DNA from: Actinoplanes sichuanensis
Lineage (GTDB): Bacteria > Actinomycetota > Actinomycetes > Mycobacteriales > Micromonosporaceae
DNA: 64,000 nucleotides
Direction: 5' to 3'
Assembly: GCF_033097365.1 (NCBI RefSeq)
Contig: NZ_AP028461.1
Coordinates: 2,976,001 to 3,040,000, forward strand
The notes under the pieces are model-generated. The model had not been told where the DNA came from. It saw nothing but the letters and a program-made list of their open reading frames with translations, and did not search any database. The translations under genes and the position numbers were made by a program. This document shows, in pieces, positions 17,155 to 26,568 of the stretch. Within the stretch, counting starts at the first letter, position 1, and every line of letters begins with the position of its first letter.

Positions 17155-18192
17155 ATGCGAGCAACCCTGCTGTACGGCGCCGGCGACATCCGAGTCGAAG
17201 AGGTTCCCGACCCACGGCTCGTACACCCCACCGACGCCGTCGTCCGTATCACCGCCGCCTGCATCTGCGGCTCCGACCTGTGGCCGTTCGACACGAAACC
17301 GGCCGACGGCGTCCCGACCCGGATGGGCCACGAGTTCATCGGCGTGGTCGAGGAGACCGGCACCGACGTGACCACCGTCCGCGCAGGCGACCTGGTCGTG
17401 GCGCCGTGGGTGTTCAGCGACGGCACCTGCGAATACTGCCGCGAGGGTCTGACCACCTCCTGCACCCACGGCGGCATCTGGGGCTACGGCGACGCCGACG
17501 GCGCCCAGGCCGAGGCCATCCGTGTCCCACACGCCGACGGCACCCTGGTCAAACTGCCGGTGGCCGCCGACTCCGCGTTGATCCCGTCGCTGCTCACCCT
17601 CTCCGACGTGTTCGGCACCGGCCACCACGCGGCCGTCCGCGGCGGGGTGACCGCCGGTTCGTCGGTCACGGTGATCGGCGACGGCGCCGTAGGCCTGCTG
17701 GCCGTGCTGGCCGCGAAACGACTCGGCGCCGAGCAGATCGTGCTGATGGGCCGCCACAAGGCCCGCACCGACCTGGGCCGCGAGTTCGGAGCCACCGACG
17801 TGGTCGCCGAACGCGGCGACGCCGGCATCACCGCGGTCCGCGAACTCACCGCCGGTCAGGGCACCACGGTCGTCATCGAGGCGGTCGGCACCCGCCCCGC
17901 CTACGACCAGGCCGTCGGCGCCGTCCGCAACGGCGGCACGATCAGCCGGGTCGGCGTCCCCCAGTACGAGGACGCGCCCGTCGGCATCGGCAGCCTGTTC
18001 TTCCGCAACATCCGGCTGACCGGCGGCGCCGCACCGACCCGCCCGTACATCGCCGAACTGCTCCCCGACGTCCTGAACGGCACCGTCGACCCCGGAAAGG
18101 TCTTCGATGCGACCACCGACCTGACCGGCGTCCCCACCGGCTACCGCCAGATGGCCGCCCGCGAAAGCCTCAAGGTCCTGGTCCACCCCTGA
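17155..18192 (+). CDS. Zinc-dependent alcohol dehydrogenase family protein
   Basis: A 345-residue medium-chain dehydrogenase. The catalytic zinc site is seen in CICGSDLWPF and MGHEFIGVVEETG; a structural-type Cys cluster is reduced to CEYCREGLTTSC. The NAD(P) Rossmann turn is VIGDGAVGLLAVLAA, followed by MGRHKARTDLGREFGATDVV. ATG 17155 lies downstream of GAGGAG. It stands alone and is likely repressed by the divergent XRE regulator. A strong hairpin at 18239-18268 ends the transcript. Substrate unknown, probably a small alcohol or aldehyde. Confidence 0.92.
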   Translation: MRATLLYGAGDIRVEEVPDPRLVHPTDAVVRITAACICGSDLWPFDTKPADGVPTRMGHEFIGVVEETGTDVTTVRAGDLVVAPWVFSDGTCEYCREGLTTSCTHGGIWGYGDADGAQAEAIRVPHADGTLVKLPVAADSALIPSLLTLSDVFGTGHHAAVRGGVTAGSSVTVIGDGAVGLLAVLAAKRLGAEQIVLMGRHKARTDLGREFGATDVVAERGDAGITAVRELTAGQGTTVVIEAVGTRPAYDQAVGAVRNGGTISRVGVPQYEDAPVGIGSLFFRNIRLTGGAAPTRPYIAELLPDVLNGTVDPGKVFDATTDLTGVPTGYRQMAARESLKVLVHP

Positions 18193-18238
18193 CCGACGCG
18201 GAGAGTCGGTTCGAGATCCACCTGACCGTTCCCGCGAG

Positions 18239-18268
18239 CCGGCCCGCCTCGATCTTGAGGCGGGCCGG
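18239..18268. terminator. Perfect 12-bp hairpin terminator
   Basis: Arms CCGGCCCGCCTC (18239-18250) and GAGGCGGGCCGG (18257-18268) pair without mismatch around the loop GATCTT. It lies 46 bases after the dehydrogenase stop and before the converging gene that ends at 18349, so it may serve both strands. No U-tract follows, as is usual in actinomycetes. Confidence 0.85.
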
Positions 18269-18348
18269 AAACCCATTCCTAACGCCGACGGCGTGCGAAT
18301 CGGTCTATTTTGAGAATATTGCGAAGCTGCGGCGACCATCCCGGCGTC

Positions 18349-18822
18349 CTAAGTGTCGTATTCGCCGTTCCATGGCTCGCGGAACCCGAGTCTTTGTGGG
18401 TAGAGCTCGGCCCGTGGTCCGCCGTGGCCCTGATCTGGATCGTCGCTGGTCTCGTCGATGAGGCCGAAAACGATGTCGTCGAAGTCGACCCGGAACGGTC
18501 GGATGGCGATATCGCAGTTCGTGACCGGGTCGAGGCCGGCCAGCCATTCCGACAAGACCTGTTCGGCGGCCTCGACGGCTGCCGGGCTGTCGCCCCTGAC
18601 GCCGGTGAACCGCAGGTTCGAGCCGGTGTGGTGCCCGTCGTCACCGAAGAGATGGAGCACCGCGTAGATCCGCTGCTGGTTGCGCCAGTCGCGACCTCGC
18701 CTGACGCCTTCCTGGTAGGCGCCGGTGATGTCAGCGAAGAACTGTCCGCCCGCATGCCGTCCGATGCGACCGGTACGGTAGCCGGGCTTGTACTTGATCG
18801 GGATGACGTCGGGGAGTCGCAC
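18349..18822 (-). CDS. Hypothetical protein, HycA-annotated small family
   Basis: A 157-residue soluble protein. The opening VIPIKYKPGYRTGRIGRHAGGQFFADI and the later RIYAVLHLFGDDGHHTGSN resemble a small actinobacterial family sometimes annotated as formate hydrogenlyase regulatory protein HycA; that name is not functional evidence. GTG 18822 lies seven bases from TACGAT (18835-18830, minus strand), indicating a leaderless mRNA. It is divergent from the gene at 18956. No catalytic motif is seen. Confidence 0.7.
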   Translation of the reverse strand: MRLPDVIPIKYKPGYRTGRIGRHAGGQFFADITGAYQEGVRRGRDWRNQQRIYAVLHLFGDDGHHTGSNLRFTGVRGDSPAAVEAAEQVLSEWLAGLDPVTNCDIAIRPFRVDFDDIVFGLIDETSDDPDQGHGGPRAELYPQRLGFREPWNGEYDT

Positions 18823-18955
18823 AGCGCGGATCGTAGCCGCGCCCGCTCATGGCACCGCGTTGCGGCGACGTTGGATCGTCTGCCAGGAGCCGTCTACCGA
18901 CGCCGGCCCGGAGAGAGCCTCCGATCTTGTCGGTGGTGCTTGCTACGTTGCGTTC

Positions 18956-19534
18956 GTGAGCGAGGCGTATACGGTCTTCTGGCCCCAGGACCGCTGGCAG
19001 CGCGCGCTGGGTATGCACCGGCCGCTTGAAGTGATGTTCGGTGGACCGCATTTGTCCGAGCCGAGTTTCCGACGTGCGAAGGTCGGTCCAGGTGACCTGC
19101 TCTACCCCATCGGCGTGCATCGCCAGGTGCTATTCGTCTTCGGGCGCATGCGCGTGCGCGAGATCGTGGAAGCCGATGGTGCTCGGCTGAAGGAATACTA
19201 CGACCGATTTCGTCCGTGGCGTTTCTTGGCGGCGACCTGCACGGACGAGGTCGTGCTCGGCGAGGAGGGCACCATCGTGTACGGCAAACGAGCCGTCCCC
19301 GGTGAGATGCTGAAGACACTCACCTACATGCCGCGCCGAGGTCCACGGCCGATCAAACATGTCAGTGCGGACGGCTTGCTCACGAGCGCCATCAGTGTGC
19401 AGGGAATCTACCGCCTGGCCCCGGCGTCGGCCGTCGAACTCGACGCCGTGTTGGATCGCTCATCACCCCTCCTGTCCACCGTCCCGTCCCCGCGCCTCCA
19501 CTCGGCCGAATCGGGCATCGAGACGCTCTTCTGA
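18956..19534 (+). CDS. Hypothetical protein of unknown function
   Basis: A 192-residue soluble protein with the start SEAYTVFWPQDRWQRALGM, then GDLLYPIGVHRQVLFVFGRM and FRPWRFLAATCTDEVVLGEEG. The alternation of short strands with Trp/Phe faintly suggests a PUA/ASCH/EVE-like beta barrel, but I cannot support that assignment. TACGTT at 18944-18949 is six bases before the GTG, so I chose this leaderless start over upstream ones. A hairpin follows at 19541. Confidence 0.65.
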   Translation: MSEAYTVFWPQDRWQRALGMHRPLEVMFGGPHLSEPSFRRAKVGPGDLLYPIGVHRQVLFVFGRMRVREIVEADGARLKEYYDRFRPWRFLAATCTDEVVLGEEGTIVYGKRAVPGEMLKTLTYMPRRGPRPIKHVSADGLLTSAISVQGIYRLAPASAVELDAVLDRSSPLLSTVPSPRLHSAESGIETLF

Positions 19535-19540
19535 ATACTT

Positions 19541-19560
19541 GTCAGGGGGCCTCCCCAGAC
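19541..19560. terminator. Hairpin between convergent genes
   Basis: GTC-A-GGGG, loop GCCT, CCCC-A-GAC: seven pairs with one A-A mismatch. It lies seven bases after the stop at 19534 and 15 bases before the opposite gene's stop, so it can terminate both. Confidence 0.6.
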
Positions 19561-19574
19561 AGCCGAACATGCTG

Positions 19575-20120
19575 CTAACGCTGGGATAGCGCTGGAGTCG
19601 GCGCGACGAGGGCGTAGGCCGAGGACACGTCGGCCTGGCCGCCTTGTAGGTCGATGATGAGGGGCTCGGCTGGCAGGTTACTCAGGGAATCGACGGCCAC
19701 GGTGCCGTCGCACGGGACGTCAGCGGCGGCTAGCACCTGGTCGGAGGCACCGGGTTTACCGCTGCGGACCTCGACCGACAGCACCTTGCCCGGGGTTGTC
19801 GACAGGCAGGCTGCATGCACCCGGTATTCCCGTCCGGCACGGGCAAGACCACTTATGGTGGTCACGTTGTCGGGGTGACCGTCTTTGTGAGCCCACACTG
19901 TTCGGGACAGTTCTCCCGCGACTGCCGTGGGTAGCTTCAGGCGCGTCGGTACCGCGCTGATCGTGGTGCCGGCTGACGGGACCTGGGACGGGGTGTTCTG
20001 GCTGCGGGGTGACGCGGCCGGCTTCGTGGAGGTTGTGGAGCCATTCGTACATCCTGCGCAGGCGGCGATCACTGAAACGACCAGAACCATGCGTGTGAGC
20101 CGCGACGTTGACACGCGCAC
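19575..20120 (-). CDS. Putative secreted lipoprotein
   Basis: About 181 residues. The N-terminus has Arg, a hydrophobic stretch MVLVVSVIAAC and a lipobox-like IAAC, giving a lipidated Cys followed by a Ser/Thr/Pro-rich linker (GSTTSTKPAASPRSQNTPSQ). The globular part contains two Cys residues and ends in a beta-rich segment. Function unknown. The start is GTG 20120 or GTG 20114; ATG 20090 is also possible but shortens the signal's positive region. Confidence 0.7.
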   Translation of the reverse strand: MRVSTSRLTRMVLVVSVIAACAGCTNGSTTSTKPAASPRSQNTPSQVPSAGTTISAVPTRLKLPTAVAGELSRTVWAHKDGHPDNVTTISGLARAGREYRVHAACLSTTPGKVLSVEVRSGKPGASDQVLAAADVPCDGTVAVDSLSNLPAEPLIIDLQGGQADVSSAYALVAPTPALSQR

Positions 20121-20351
20121 ATTCTGCCCAATCGCCGCAAGCCGCTGTGTCGGGGTTTCGGTGGGCAGGGGCGGCTGCCCGGTCACCTGAGAGCATCGGT
20201 CTGGAGGACCCCGTTCTCCCCGGCCAGTCGAGGTCCGCTTCACCGTCATCAAGTGCGAAGGCACTGTCGGCGTGGAGGACACCGCCGGTGGCCGCCTCGC
20301 TCGAGAGCAACGATGCGGAAAGTTTCAGCGTCGGCGGGCCCGCGACTGCGT

Positions 20352-21059
20352 TCAAGGCACCAACAGTTCGGCGACCAGCTGCCGCACCGCCTCCGGCAGA
20401 GCGAACGCGCCGGCCGGATTGCGGGGCGCGTAATCCAGGTCCGGTACGCCCGCCGCCCACGGCACGTGACCCCAGAAGACGACCTCGTCGGAGACGGCCA
20501 GCGCCGCCAGTTCGGAGGTGTCGCCGCTCGCGCCCAGTGTCCGCATCGCCCCCGAGAGCGCCGACCTCGCCTCCGGCGTGTCGGCCGTGTCGTCGCCGAA
20601 CGCGGGCGCGAGCAGCAGCAGGGCCTGGGCCCGTCGGATGTGGTCCGGCTGGCGGGCGGCGACACCGGCCAGCTCGGCCCACGTGAAGGCGGGCCCACGC
20701 TGATGCCCGTCCAGACCGGCGACCTCGATCGCCGGTCGGCCGCCGCCCGGCAGCACCAGGTAGTCCACCCCGGCGTCGTCGTCGTGGTTGCGGAACACCA
20801 CCGCGAGTGCGGCGCCGTCGCGCAGCTCGACCGTGAAGACCGGCCACACCGGGGAGGCATACAGCTCCTCCAATCGGTGCGTCACGTCCTCCTCGGTCAC
20901 GCCCCAGGTGTGCAGCAGCAGATCCGGATCGTCGATGAACTGCTCCTGCCAGTGCGCCGCCCAGAATCCGGGCCGATCGGCGAGGTGCCACCCGTCGACG
21001 GTGAGTGCCGCGACGTCCACCTCGTCGGCGAAGGAGTCCGCGTGACCGGGAAGGATCAT
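20352..21059 (-). CDS. Hypothetical soluble protein
   Basis: A 235-residue protein with no membrane segment. Residues 60-115 look like a small alpha/beta domain (PVWPVFTVELRDGAALAVVF, DYLVLPGGGRPAIEVAGLDG), followed by an Ala/Leu-rich helical half. I recognise no family. TATCGT at 21071-21066 (minus strand) lies six bases before the ATG, indicating a leaderless transcript. It is co-directional with the cupin/MBL pair upstream, with a 16-bp gap that contains its own promoter. Confidence 0.7.
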   Translation of the reverse strand: MILPGHADSFADEVDVAALTVDGWHLADRPGFWAAHWQEQFIDDPDLLLHTWGVTEEDVTHRLEELYASPVWPVFTVELRDGAALAVVFRNHDDDAGVDYLVLPGGGRPAIEVAGLDGHQRGPAFTWAELAGVAARQPDHIRRAQALLLLAPAFGDDTADTPEARSALSGAMRTLGASGDTSELAALAVSDEVVFWGHVPWAAGVPDLDYAPRNPAGAFALPEAVRQLVAELLVP

Positions 21060-21075
21060 CCGAGGACGATAGCGG

Positions 21076-21609
21076 TCAGTCTTGTGGGCCGCCGTGCATC
21101 AGGCCGGCCAGCCCGCCGGGCAGGGTGGCTGCCAGGGACTCGTCGAACTCGCCGTCGACCAGCACGAACACGACCCGGGCCGGGACCGGGCCGCGGTTGG
21201 CCCAGGCGTGGTCGGTGCCCCGCTGGACCACCACATCGCCTGCTCGCAGCAGCACCTCGGAGTCGTCCAGGATCAGGGTGATCTCGCCCTCGAGGACTAT
21301 CCCGTAGTCGATCGACGCGGTTCGGTGCACCGGCGACTGCAGGCCCCGGGCGTCCAGGTGGCCCGGGGCGAACTCGTTGATGCGGATCTTCGTGCCGTGC
21401 GGGGGAGGGGGTACCGCCAACGTTCGGGCCGTGGGCTCGTCGGGTTCGACGGCCACGATCCGGGCCGGGGCGCCCTCGGTGTTCCAGATCTCGTGGAACG
21501 CCACCCCGTCCTCCGGCAGTTCGCGGCTCACCGGCACCGGGCCGTCCGACACCACGATCGAGACACCGTCGGGGGAGTGGCCGGTCACCACCCGGCGGGG
21601 GACGTTCAC
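21076..21609 (-). CDS. Cupin-domain protein
   Basis: A 177-residue protein whose C-terminal half is a cupin barrel. It has HRTASIDYGIVLEGEITLIL with PGDVVVQ-like RAGDVVVQRGTDHAWANRG, giving the two cupin motifs. The N-terminal half (VVSDGPVPVSRELPEDGVAFHEIWNT) is typical of actinobacterial cupins annotated as dioxygenase-like. GTG 21609 overlaps the MBL stop by four bases (GTGA), so both are translated from one mRNA and probably act in the same pathway, likely modification or breakdown of a small aromatic or polyketide-like substrate. Confidence 0.85.
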   Translation of the reverse strand: MNVPRRVVTGHSPDGVSIVVSDGPVPVSRELPEDGVAFHEIWNTEGAPARIVAVEPDEPTARTLAVPPPPHGTKIRINEFAPGHLDARGLQSPVHRTASIDYGIVLEGEITLILDDSEVLLRAGDVVVQRGTDHAWANRGPVPARVVFVLVDGEFDESLAATLPGGLAGLMHGGPQD

Positions 21610-22535
21610 GCGTGACACGCGATCGGGCCGCCGTGGAAGGCGACCATGTCCGGCCACACCGACGGGACGGTCAGGCGGGTGTCGATCGGGTTGCCGGACA
21701 GTTCCGAGTACGCCCGGTGCAGGTTGCCGACGAACCGTTCGGTCTCGGCCCACGTCCGGTACGGGTTGTCGCGGTGCTTGACCGCGGCCTCCAGCGGCGA
21801 CAGACCGGCGGCGTGCGAGGCGGCGGCCACCTCGGCCACATATGAGACGTACCCGTCCAGGTCGTCGAGTAGGCGAGTGACCTGCTCGTCACGTACCACC
21901 GGGCCGTGACCCGGCACCAGGACCGCCGGCGCCAGATCGCGCATCTGGGCGATCGCCTTCTTGAAGCCCGCCACCGAACCCTCCAGCAGGAACGGCTGCC
22001 CGCCCGCGAACGCCAGATCCCCGGCGAACAGCACACTCTGCTCCGGCAGCCACACCAGCACGTCGTTGCTGGTGTGCGCCCGGCCGGCGTGCCGCAACTC
22101 GACACCGAAACCGTCCAGGTGCAGCGTCATCCGGTCGTTGAAGGTCATCTCCGGCGGGCGCAGCTTCAGATTCCCGTAGTCGGGGGCGGTGATCACCTTG
22201 GTCGCCTCAAGACCGGCGGCGAGCACCTCGTCCCGGCATTTCTCGTGCCCGATGACCAGCGTTTCCGCAGGCAAGAAGCCATTGCCGTACGTGTGATCGG
22301 GGTGATGATGAGTGTTGACCACCGCTCGTGGGGCGCCGGTGCTCACCTTGGCGACCTCGGCCAGCACAGCCCGGTTGCGGCGTTCGGTCGACGTCGTGTC
22401 GACCAGGATCGCCGTGCCGGCACCGTCCACGATCACGCCGCAGTTGTTCACCATCCAGCCGCCGTCGGGCTGAATGTAGGCGTGCACGCCCTCGGTCAGC
22501 CGGTCCACATACGGGTTGCCGTCGTCCCAGGTCAC
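21606..22535 (-). CDS. MBL-fold metallo-hydrolase
   Basis: A 309-residue metallo-beta-lactamase-fold hydrolase. The dizinc motif is THHHPDHTYGN near residue 95, the third ligand region is VLFAGDLAFAGG, and the His in LVPGHGPVVRDEQV closes the site. Length fits the SoxH-like or quinoprotein relay MBL group. It is the first gene of a two-gene unit with the overlapping cupin. Substrate unknown. Confidence 0.9.
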   Translation of the reverse strand: MTWDDGNPYVDRLTEGVHAYIQPDGGWMVNNCGVIVDGAGTAILVDTTSTERRNRAVLAEVAKVSTGAPRAVVNTHHHPDHTYGNGFLPAETLVIGHEKCRDEVLAAGLEATKVITAPDYGNLKLRPPEMTFNDRMTLHLDGFGVELRHAGRAHTSNDVLVWLPEQSVLFAGDLAFAGGQPFLLEGSVAGFKKAIAQMRDLAPAVLVPGHGPVVRDEQVTRLLDDLDGYVSYVAEVAAASHAAGLSPLEAAVKHRDNPYRTWAETERFVGNLHRAYSELSGNPIDTRLTVPSVWPDMVAFHGGPIACHA

Positions 22536-22695
22536 GTCTCCTCCTTCAGGTGCGCGCGGTCACGACCCCGGCCGGTCGTCAGCGCTGTCCTCGCGCGGGG
22601 ATGACAGCGCTGAGGGTCGGCCGGTCTGCACTCATTGGGCACCACCGTCGGCCGTAGGACAACCATCGCAGCCATCGCCGGCACCGATCGCTGGC

Positions 22696-23922
22696 ATGCG
22701 GAAAACAGACGTTCCGCGTGGGCGGCCCGGCCGGTTGGCTCGGCTGGTGACGACACCCCTGACCGGCCGCGAGATCCGGTGGCCGCTACTTCTGGTACTG
22801 GCGGCGCTCGCCGCGGTCGCGCCGGTGGCCACCGATCTCTACCTGCCCGGGTTCCCGGCGATCGGCGCCGAGCTCGGCGCGGACGCGAGTGGCGTACAGC
22901 TGACATTGACCTCGTTCTTGATCGGGATGGCCGTAGGCCAGCTGGTGACCGGCCCGCTGTCGGACCGCTTCGGGCGCCGCAAGCCGCTGGTCGTCAGCGT
23001 CGCGGTGTGTGTCGTGGCCGGGGTGGCGTGTGCGGTGGCGCCGACGTTGCCGCTGCTGGTGGCGGCCCGTCTGGTGCAGGGGCTGGCCGGTGCCGGTGGC
23101 ATGGTGATCGGGCGGGCGGTGATCGCCGATCTGGCCACCGGGCGGGCCGCGGCGCGGGCGTTCACGCTGATGCTGACCGTCGGTGGGGTGGCGCCGGTGC
23201 TCGCGCCGAGCGTCGGCGGGCTGCTGGCCGGGCCGGTCGGGTGGCGCGGGATGCTGTGGGCGGTCGCGCTGCTGAGTGTGGCCCTGCTGGTCGCGGTGGT
23301 CGTCGTGGTGGCCGAGACGCGGGCCCCGGTCGAGCAGCACATGTCGTGGGCCGTCGCGGTTCGGACCGTGGTGGGCAGCCGGGGATATCGGGCGCCGGTG
23401 ACGGTGTTCGCGTTCTCGTTCGCGGTGATGATGGCCTATATCGCGGCGTCGCCGTTTCTGTATCAGAACGTGGTGGGGTTGTCCGAGATCGGTTATGGCG
23501 TGCTGTTCGGTGTCAACGCGGCCGGTCTGATCGGTGCGGGGGCGGTCGCCGGGCGTCTGGTGCGCCGGATCGATCCGGCGCGGATGGTCCGGTGGTGCAT
23601 CGTCGTGCAGGTGGGCGCCACGGTGTCGTTCCTGGCACTGGCGGTGGCCGGGGCGCCGGTCTGGACGTTTCCGGTGGCCGTGTTCGTGGCGGTGACCGCC
23701 AACGGCGGCATCATGGGCAACTCGGCCGCGTTGGCGATGGCCGAGGTGCGCGAGGTCGCCGGGACCGGTAGCGCGGTTCTCGGGTTCGGCCAGTTCGCCC
23801 TCGGCGCGGCCGTCTCGCCGCTGGTCGGGCTGGGCGGCGCGAATTCGGCGGTGGTCCCGGCCGCGGTGATGGCGGCCGCGTCGCTGCTGGCCGGTGCCGC
23901 CAGTCTCAGACTCCCCGACTGA
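22696..23922 (+). CDS. MFS multidrug efflux transporter, Bcr/CflA type
   Basis: A 408-residue, 12-helix transporter of the drug:H+ antiporter-1 group. Motif A is GPLSDRFGRRKPLVVS between helices 2 and 3, and helix 1 carries APVATDLYLPGFPAIGAELG, the Bcr/CflA signature with Asp and Pro. Motif C-like glycines follow in GGVAPVLAPSVGGLLAG. ATG 22696 is chosen; GTG 22747 would still keep all helices and is a real alternative because neither has a clear ribosome-binding site. It ends directly against the convergent FHA gene (23922/23923). Confidence 0.92.
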   Translation: MRKTDVPRGRPGRLARLVTTPLTGREIRWPLLLVLAALAAVAPVATDLYLPGFPAIGAELGADASGVQLTLTSFLIGMAVGQLVTGPLSDRFGRRKPLVVSVAVCVVAGVACAVAPTLPLLVAARLVQGLAGAGGMVIGRAVIADLATGRAAARAFTLMLTVGGVAPVLAPSVGGLLAGPVGWRGMLWAVALLSVALLVAVVVVVAETRAPVEQHMSWAVAVRTVVGSRGYRAPVTVFAFSFAVMMAYIAASPFLYQNVVGLSEIGYGVLFGVNAAGLIGAGAVAGRLVRRIDPARMVRWCIVVQVGATVSFLALAVAGAPVWTFPVAVFVAVTANGGIMGNSAALAMAEVREVAGTGSAVLGFGQFALGAAVSPLVGLGGANSAVVPAAVMAAASLLAGAASLRLPD

Positions 23923-24723
23923 TCACCCGGAGTCTCCGTCGTCGTGGTCGAGGATGCGCAGGTCCGGTGGTACGAGGGTGGTGCTCTCCATCAGTTCGCG
24001 GATGAGGTTGTGGTTCAGCGTGTTCCCGATGGGCTCACCGACCTCCTTGCGGGTCAGGCCGGCGACACCGTTGCCACTCAACCGGGTCCGCACCTCGGTG
24101 ACCACGCGCTCGACCTTCTTGTGGTTCCAGTCGTCGGTCGGCCGGATCTCGTTGAGGTGTTCCGCGACCTGACGCCAGGACAGCGGAATCGGGTGCCGCT
24201 CGTGCAGCAGGTACCGCTGGGCGAGCACGACGATCACGCGCTTCTCCACGGCGGTCAACTGCCACGTGCGCGGCGGCCTGGTCGGTGCGTGGTGGTCGGC
24301 CGCCGGCCGGTCGACGTCCCTGGGTTGCACGTGGACTTCGAGCAGGTGCAGTCGGTCGTGGGAGCCCCGGATGAACAGCGGGGTGTAGCCCGTCTGCAGC
24401 GGAATCGGTTCGTCCTGCCGGAACAACAGGCGAGAGTCGGGCAGCCGCAGCGGAAGGTGACCCAGTGTGCTGATCCACCACCGGTCACCGCGACAGGTGA
24501 GCGCCCCGTGTTCCCTGCTGACGCGCAGGTCGTCCTCGCCGACGCACACGTGCACATCCGGCCTGCTCCGCCCGAACAGGACGGTCCGCCCCTCCTTGGA
24601 TCCGACGGTCGTGCCGCCGGTCGCCGCCAGCACGTGCAGCATGCCGGGTGCCACGCCGGCCGGAACTCCCAGGGCGAGGCTGTGGTGGTTCGCCGGGAGC
24701 GCGTTCGACCGTACCTCTGGCAT
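23923..24723 (-). CDS. FHA-domain protein with C-terminal winged-helix-like region
   Basis: A 266-residue cytoplasmic protein. Residues about 30-115 form an FHA phosphothreonine-binding domain, with FGRSRPDVHV, the DDLRVSREHGAL motif (Ser-Arg-x-His) and GHLPLRLPDSRLL. Residues 150-240 are helical and include SWRQVAEHLNEIRPTDDWNH and KVERVVTEVRTRLS, resembling a winged helix. It follows the receptor kinase by 51 bp on the same strand, so it is a likely phosphorylation-dependent partner of that kinase. The same domain pairing is known in several actinobacterial STPK loci. Confidence 0.88.
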   Translation of the reverse strand: MPEVRSNALPANHHSLALGVPAGVAPGMLHVLAATGGTTVGSKEGRTVLFGRSRPDVHVCVGEDDLRVSREHGALTCRGDRWWISTLGHLPLRLPDSRLLFRQDEPIPLQTGYTPLFIRGSHDRLHLLEVHVQPRDVDRPAADHHAPTRPPRTWQLTAVEKRVIVVLAQRYLLHERHPIPLSWRQVAEHLNEIRPTDDWNHKKVERVVTEVRTRLSGNGVAGLTRKEVGEPIGNTLNHNLIRELMESTTLVPPDLRILDHDDGDSG

Positions 24724-24774
24724 GTTCGCCTCCTGGCATCGAGCCTGCCCGGGATCCGCGGGAGGGTTCCCGCG

Positions 24775-26568
24775 TCACCGAGGCGGGAAGAAGGCGGTCG
24801 CCAACCGGGTCGCGAGCAGGCACCGCTCGTCCGGCGACAGGTTCCTGCCGACGACGGTGGCTTCCAACACCTCGTCCTTGTCATAGCCGTAGGCGTCCAC
24901 GTAGGTGAAGTTGTGCGCTTCGACCTCACACGTGTCGTCGCCGGGTGCGTCTCCGGGATAACCGATCACGGAATACCGGCCGTCGATCGTCATCTTCGTC
25001 GCGCCGGACTTGACCAACGGCTGCGCCCGGGTGAAACGCAGCCGGTAGACGATCCCGTCGGCGGCGCTGGTCCAGGTGCACTTCCAACGCCCGAAGCCGA
25101 CCTCCGGGTTCTGCCGGTCGATCCCGGGCCGCCCGGGAAACGACGGCGAGTCCTTGGCCCGGCAGGCGTCCGCCCTGCTGAAGGAGTCCGGCCGTAACGT
25201 CGGGTTGCCGGGTCGGCGCTCCGGAATCGGCCCTATGGTGATCACCGCGTCGGCGCTCCGGACGGCCCCGTCGGCCATGGCGCACGCGTCGGCGCCGATC
25301 AGGTGAGCCCTGGTCACCTCGATCCGGACCTCGTAGCGGTCGGGTAACAGCATCCGGCGCCCGCAGGATCCCTCACCCGCCGGTTCGTCGACGAGCCGAT
25401 ACCGCCCCTTGTCCGCTGCCTGCACGGGCGACTGCTCGCCGGGAGTACGGTCGATCCGCGCCAGCAGGTTCGCCTCCTTGCGGTCCTTCTTGACGATGAC
25501 GTTGCACTGGTTGAACCCGGAATCGTCGGAGACCAGGTTGGGATCGCCGAACGGCTCCAGAGCCGCGTCACGGATCAGCGAACACGGATCGGCGGTGCGC
25601 GGGTCGGCACCGAGCACCGGCCCCGCAGGTGTCCCGGGCTCATCGATGAACACGATGCCGCTCGCCGCCGCCGCGACCGTCACCAGCACCCCGGCGGTCA
25701 CGAGAAGCCTGCGGGACCCGGCGAACCTCGGGCGGGGTGCGTGCCGGGTCGCCGGCACACCGGCGATCTCCGCGAGGATCTCGTACGCCTCGGCTGCGGT
25801 GGGACGTTGTCCGGCGTCGACTCGCAGCATGCGCTCCAGCACCGGCGTGAGCGGGCCGCTGCGGCGCGGCGCGGCGATGGCGCCGTTGGCGGCCCGCCGC
25901 AGCCGCAGCCGCATGTCGTCGGTGGTCGACCCGACCGGTGACTCGCCCTCCACGACCGCGAACAGCGTGGATGCCAGCGAGAACACGTCGGACGCCGCCG
26001 TCGGCGCGGCACCGTTGGCCACCTCCGGCGCCACGTACCCCGGTGACCCGGTGAGCAGACCGGGGCAGGTCACGGTCGCGTCACCCGCGCCGTCGCGGGA
26101 GATGCCGAAGTCGGCGAGCTTCACCTCGTCGTCGGAGATCATCAGGACGTTGCCGGGCTTGATGTCACGATGCAGGATGCCCTTCGCGTGCACCGTCGCC
26201 AGCGCATCGGCGATCTGCGCGCCCAGCTTCGCCGCCTGCCGAGGTGCGACGGCGTCCAACTCGGCCATGCTCCGCGCCGGCACGTACTCCATGACCAGCC
26301 AGCACTCGCCGTCGTCGTCCAGCACGTCGTGAATCGTCACGACGTGCCGGTGGTTCAACTGGGCGAGCAGCTTCGCCTCGCGTTCCAACTGCCGGAACCG
26401 CTGCGGGTCGCGATCCCCGGACAGGGCCCGTTTCAGCGCGACCGGCCTGCCGAGGCGTTCGTCGGTGGCCCGCCACACGACTCCGCCGCCGCCGGAGCCG
26501 ATCTGCTCTTCCAGCCGATACCTGTTGGCGACAACTCGCTCCGTCTGCACGATTCGCTCTCCCTGCAT
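24775..26568 (-). CDS. Receptor-type serine/threonine protein kinase (Hanks type)
   Basis: A 597-residue single-pass kinase. The cytoplasmic catalytic domain (about 15-275) has IGSGGGGVVWRA, Lys46 in VALKRAL, the RD motif ILHRDIKPGNVLM, DFGISR and SPGYVAPE. One membrane helix (LLVTAGVLVTVAAAASGIVF) follows. The roughly 280-residue outer region holds two similar Cys-containing halves, one opening DPCSLIRDAALEPFG and one with ADACRAKDSPSFPGRPG plus FGRWKCTW, which resembles a duplicated ligand-binding module. ATG 26568 follows GAGGGCC; GTG 26550 has a better GGGAGA and may be the true start. Confidence 0.93.
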   Translation of the reverse strand: MQGERIVQTERVVANRYRLEEQIGSGGGGVVWRATDERLGRPVALKRALSGDRDPQRFRQLEREAKLLAQLNHRHVVTIHDVLDDDGECWLVMEYVPARSMAELDAVAPRQAAKLGAQIADALATVHAKGILHRDIKPGNVLMISDDEVKLADFGISRDGAGDATVTCPGLLTGSPGYVAPEVANGAAPTAASDVFSLASTLFAVVEGESPVGSTTDDMRLRLRRAANGAIAAPRRSGPLTPVLERMLRVDAGQRPTAAEAYEILAEIAGVPATRHAPRPRFAGSRRLLVTAGVLVTVAAAASGIVFIDEPGTPAGPVLGADPRTADPCSLIRDAALEPFGDPNLVSDDSGFNQCNVIVKKDRKEANLLARIDRTPGEQSPVQAADKGRYRLVDEPAGEGSCGRRMLLPDRYEVRIEVTRAHLIGADACAMADGAVRSADAVITIGPIPERRPGNPTLRPDSFSRADACRAKDSPSFPGRPGIDRQNPEVGFGRWKCTWTSAADGIVYRLRFTRAQPLVKSGATKMTIDGRYSVIGYPGDAPGDDTCEVEAHNFTYVDAYGYDKDEVLEATVVGRNLSPDERCLLATRLATAFFPPR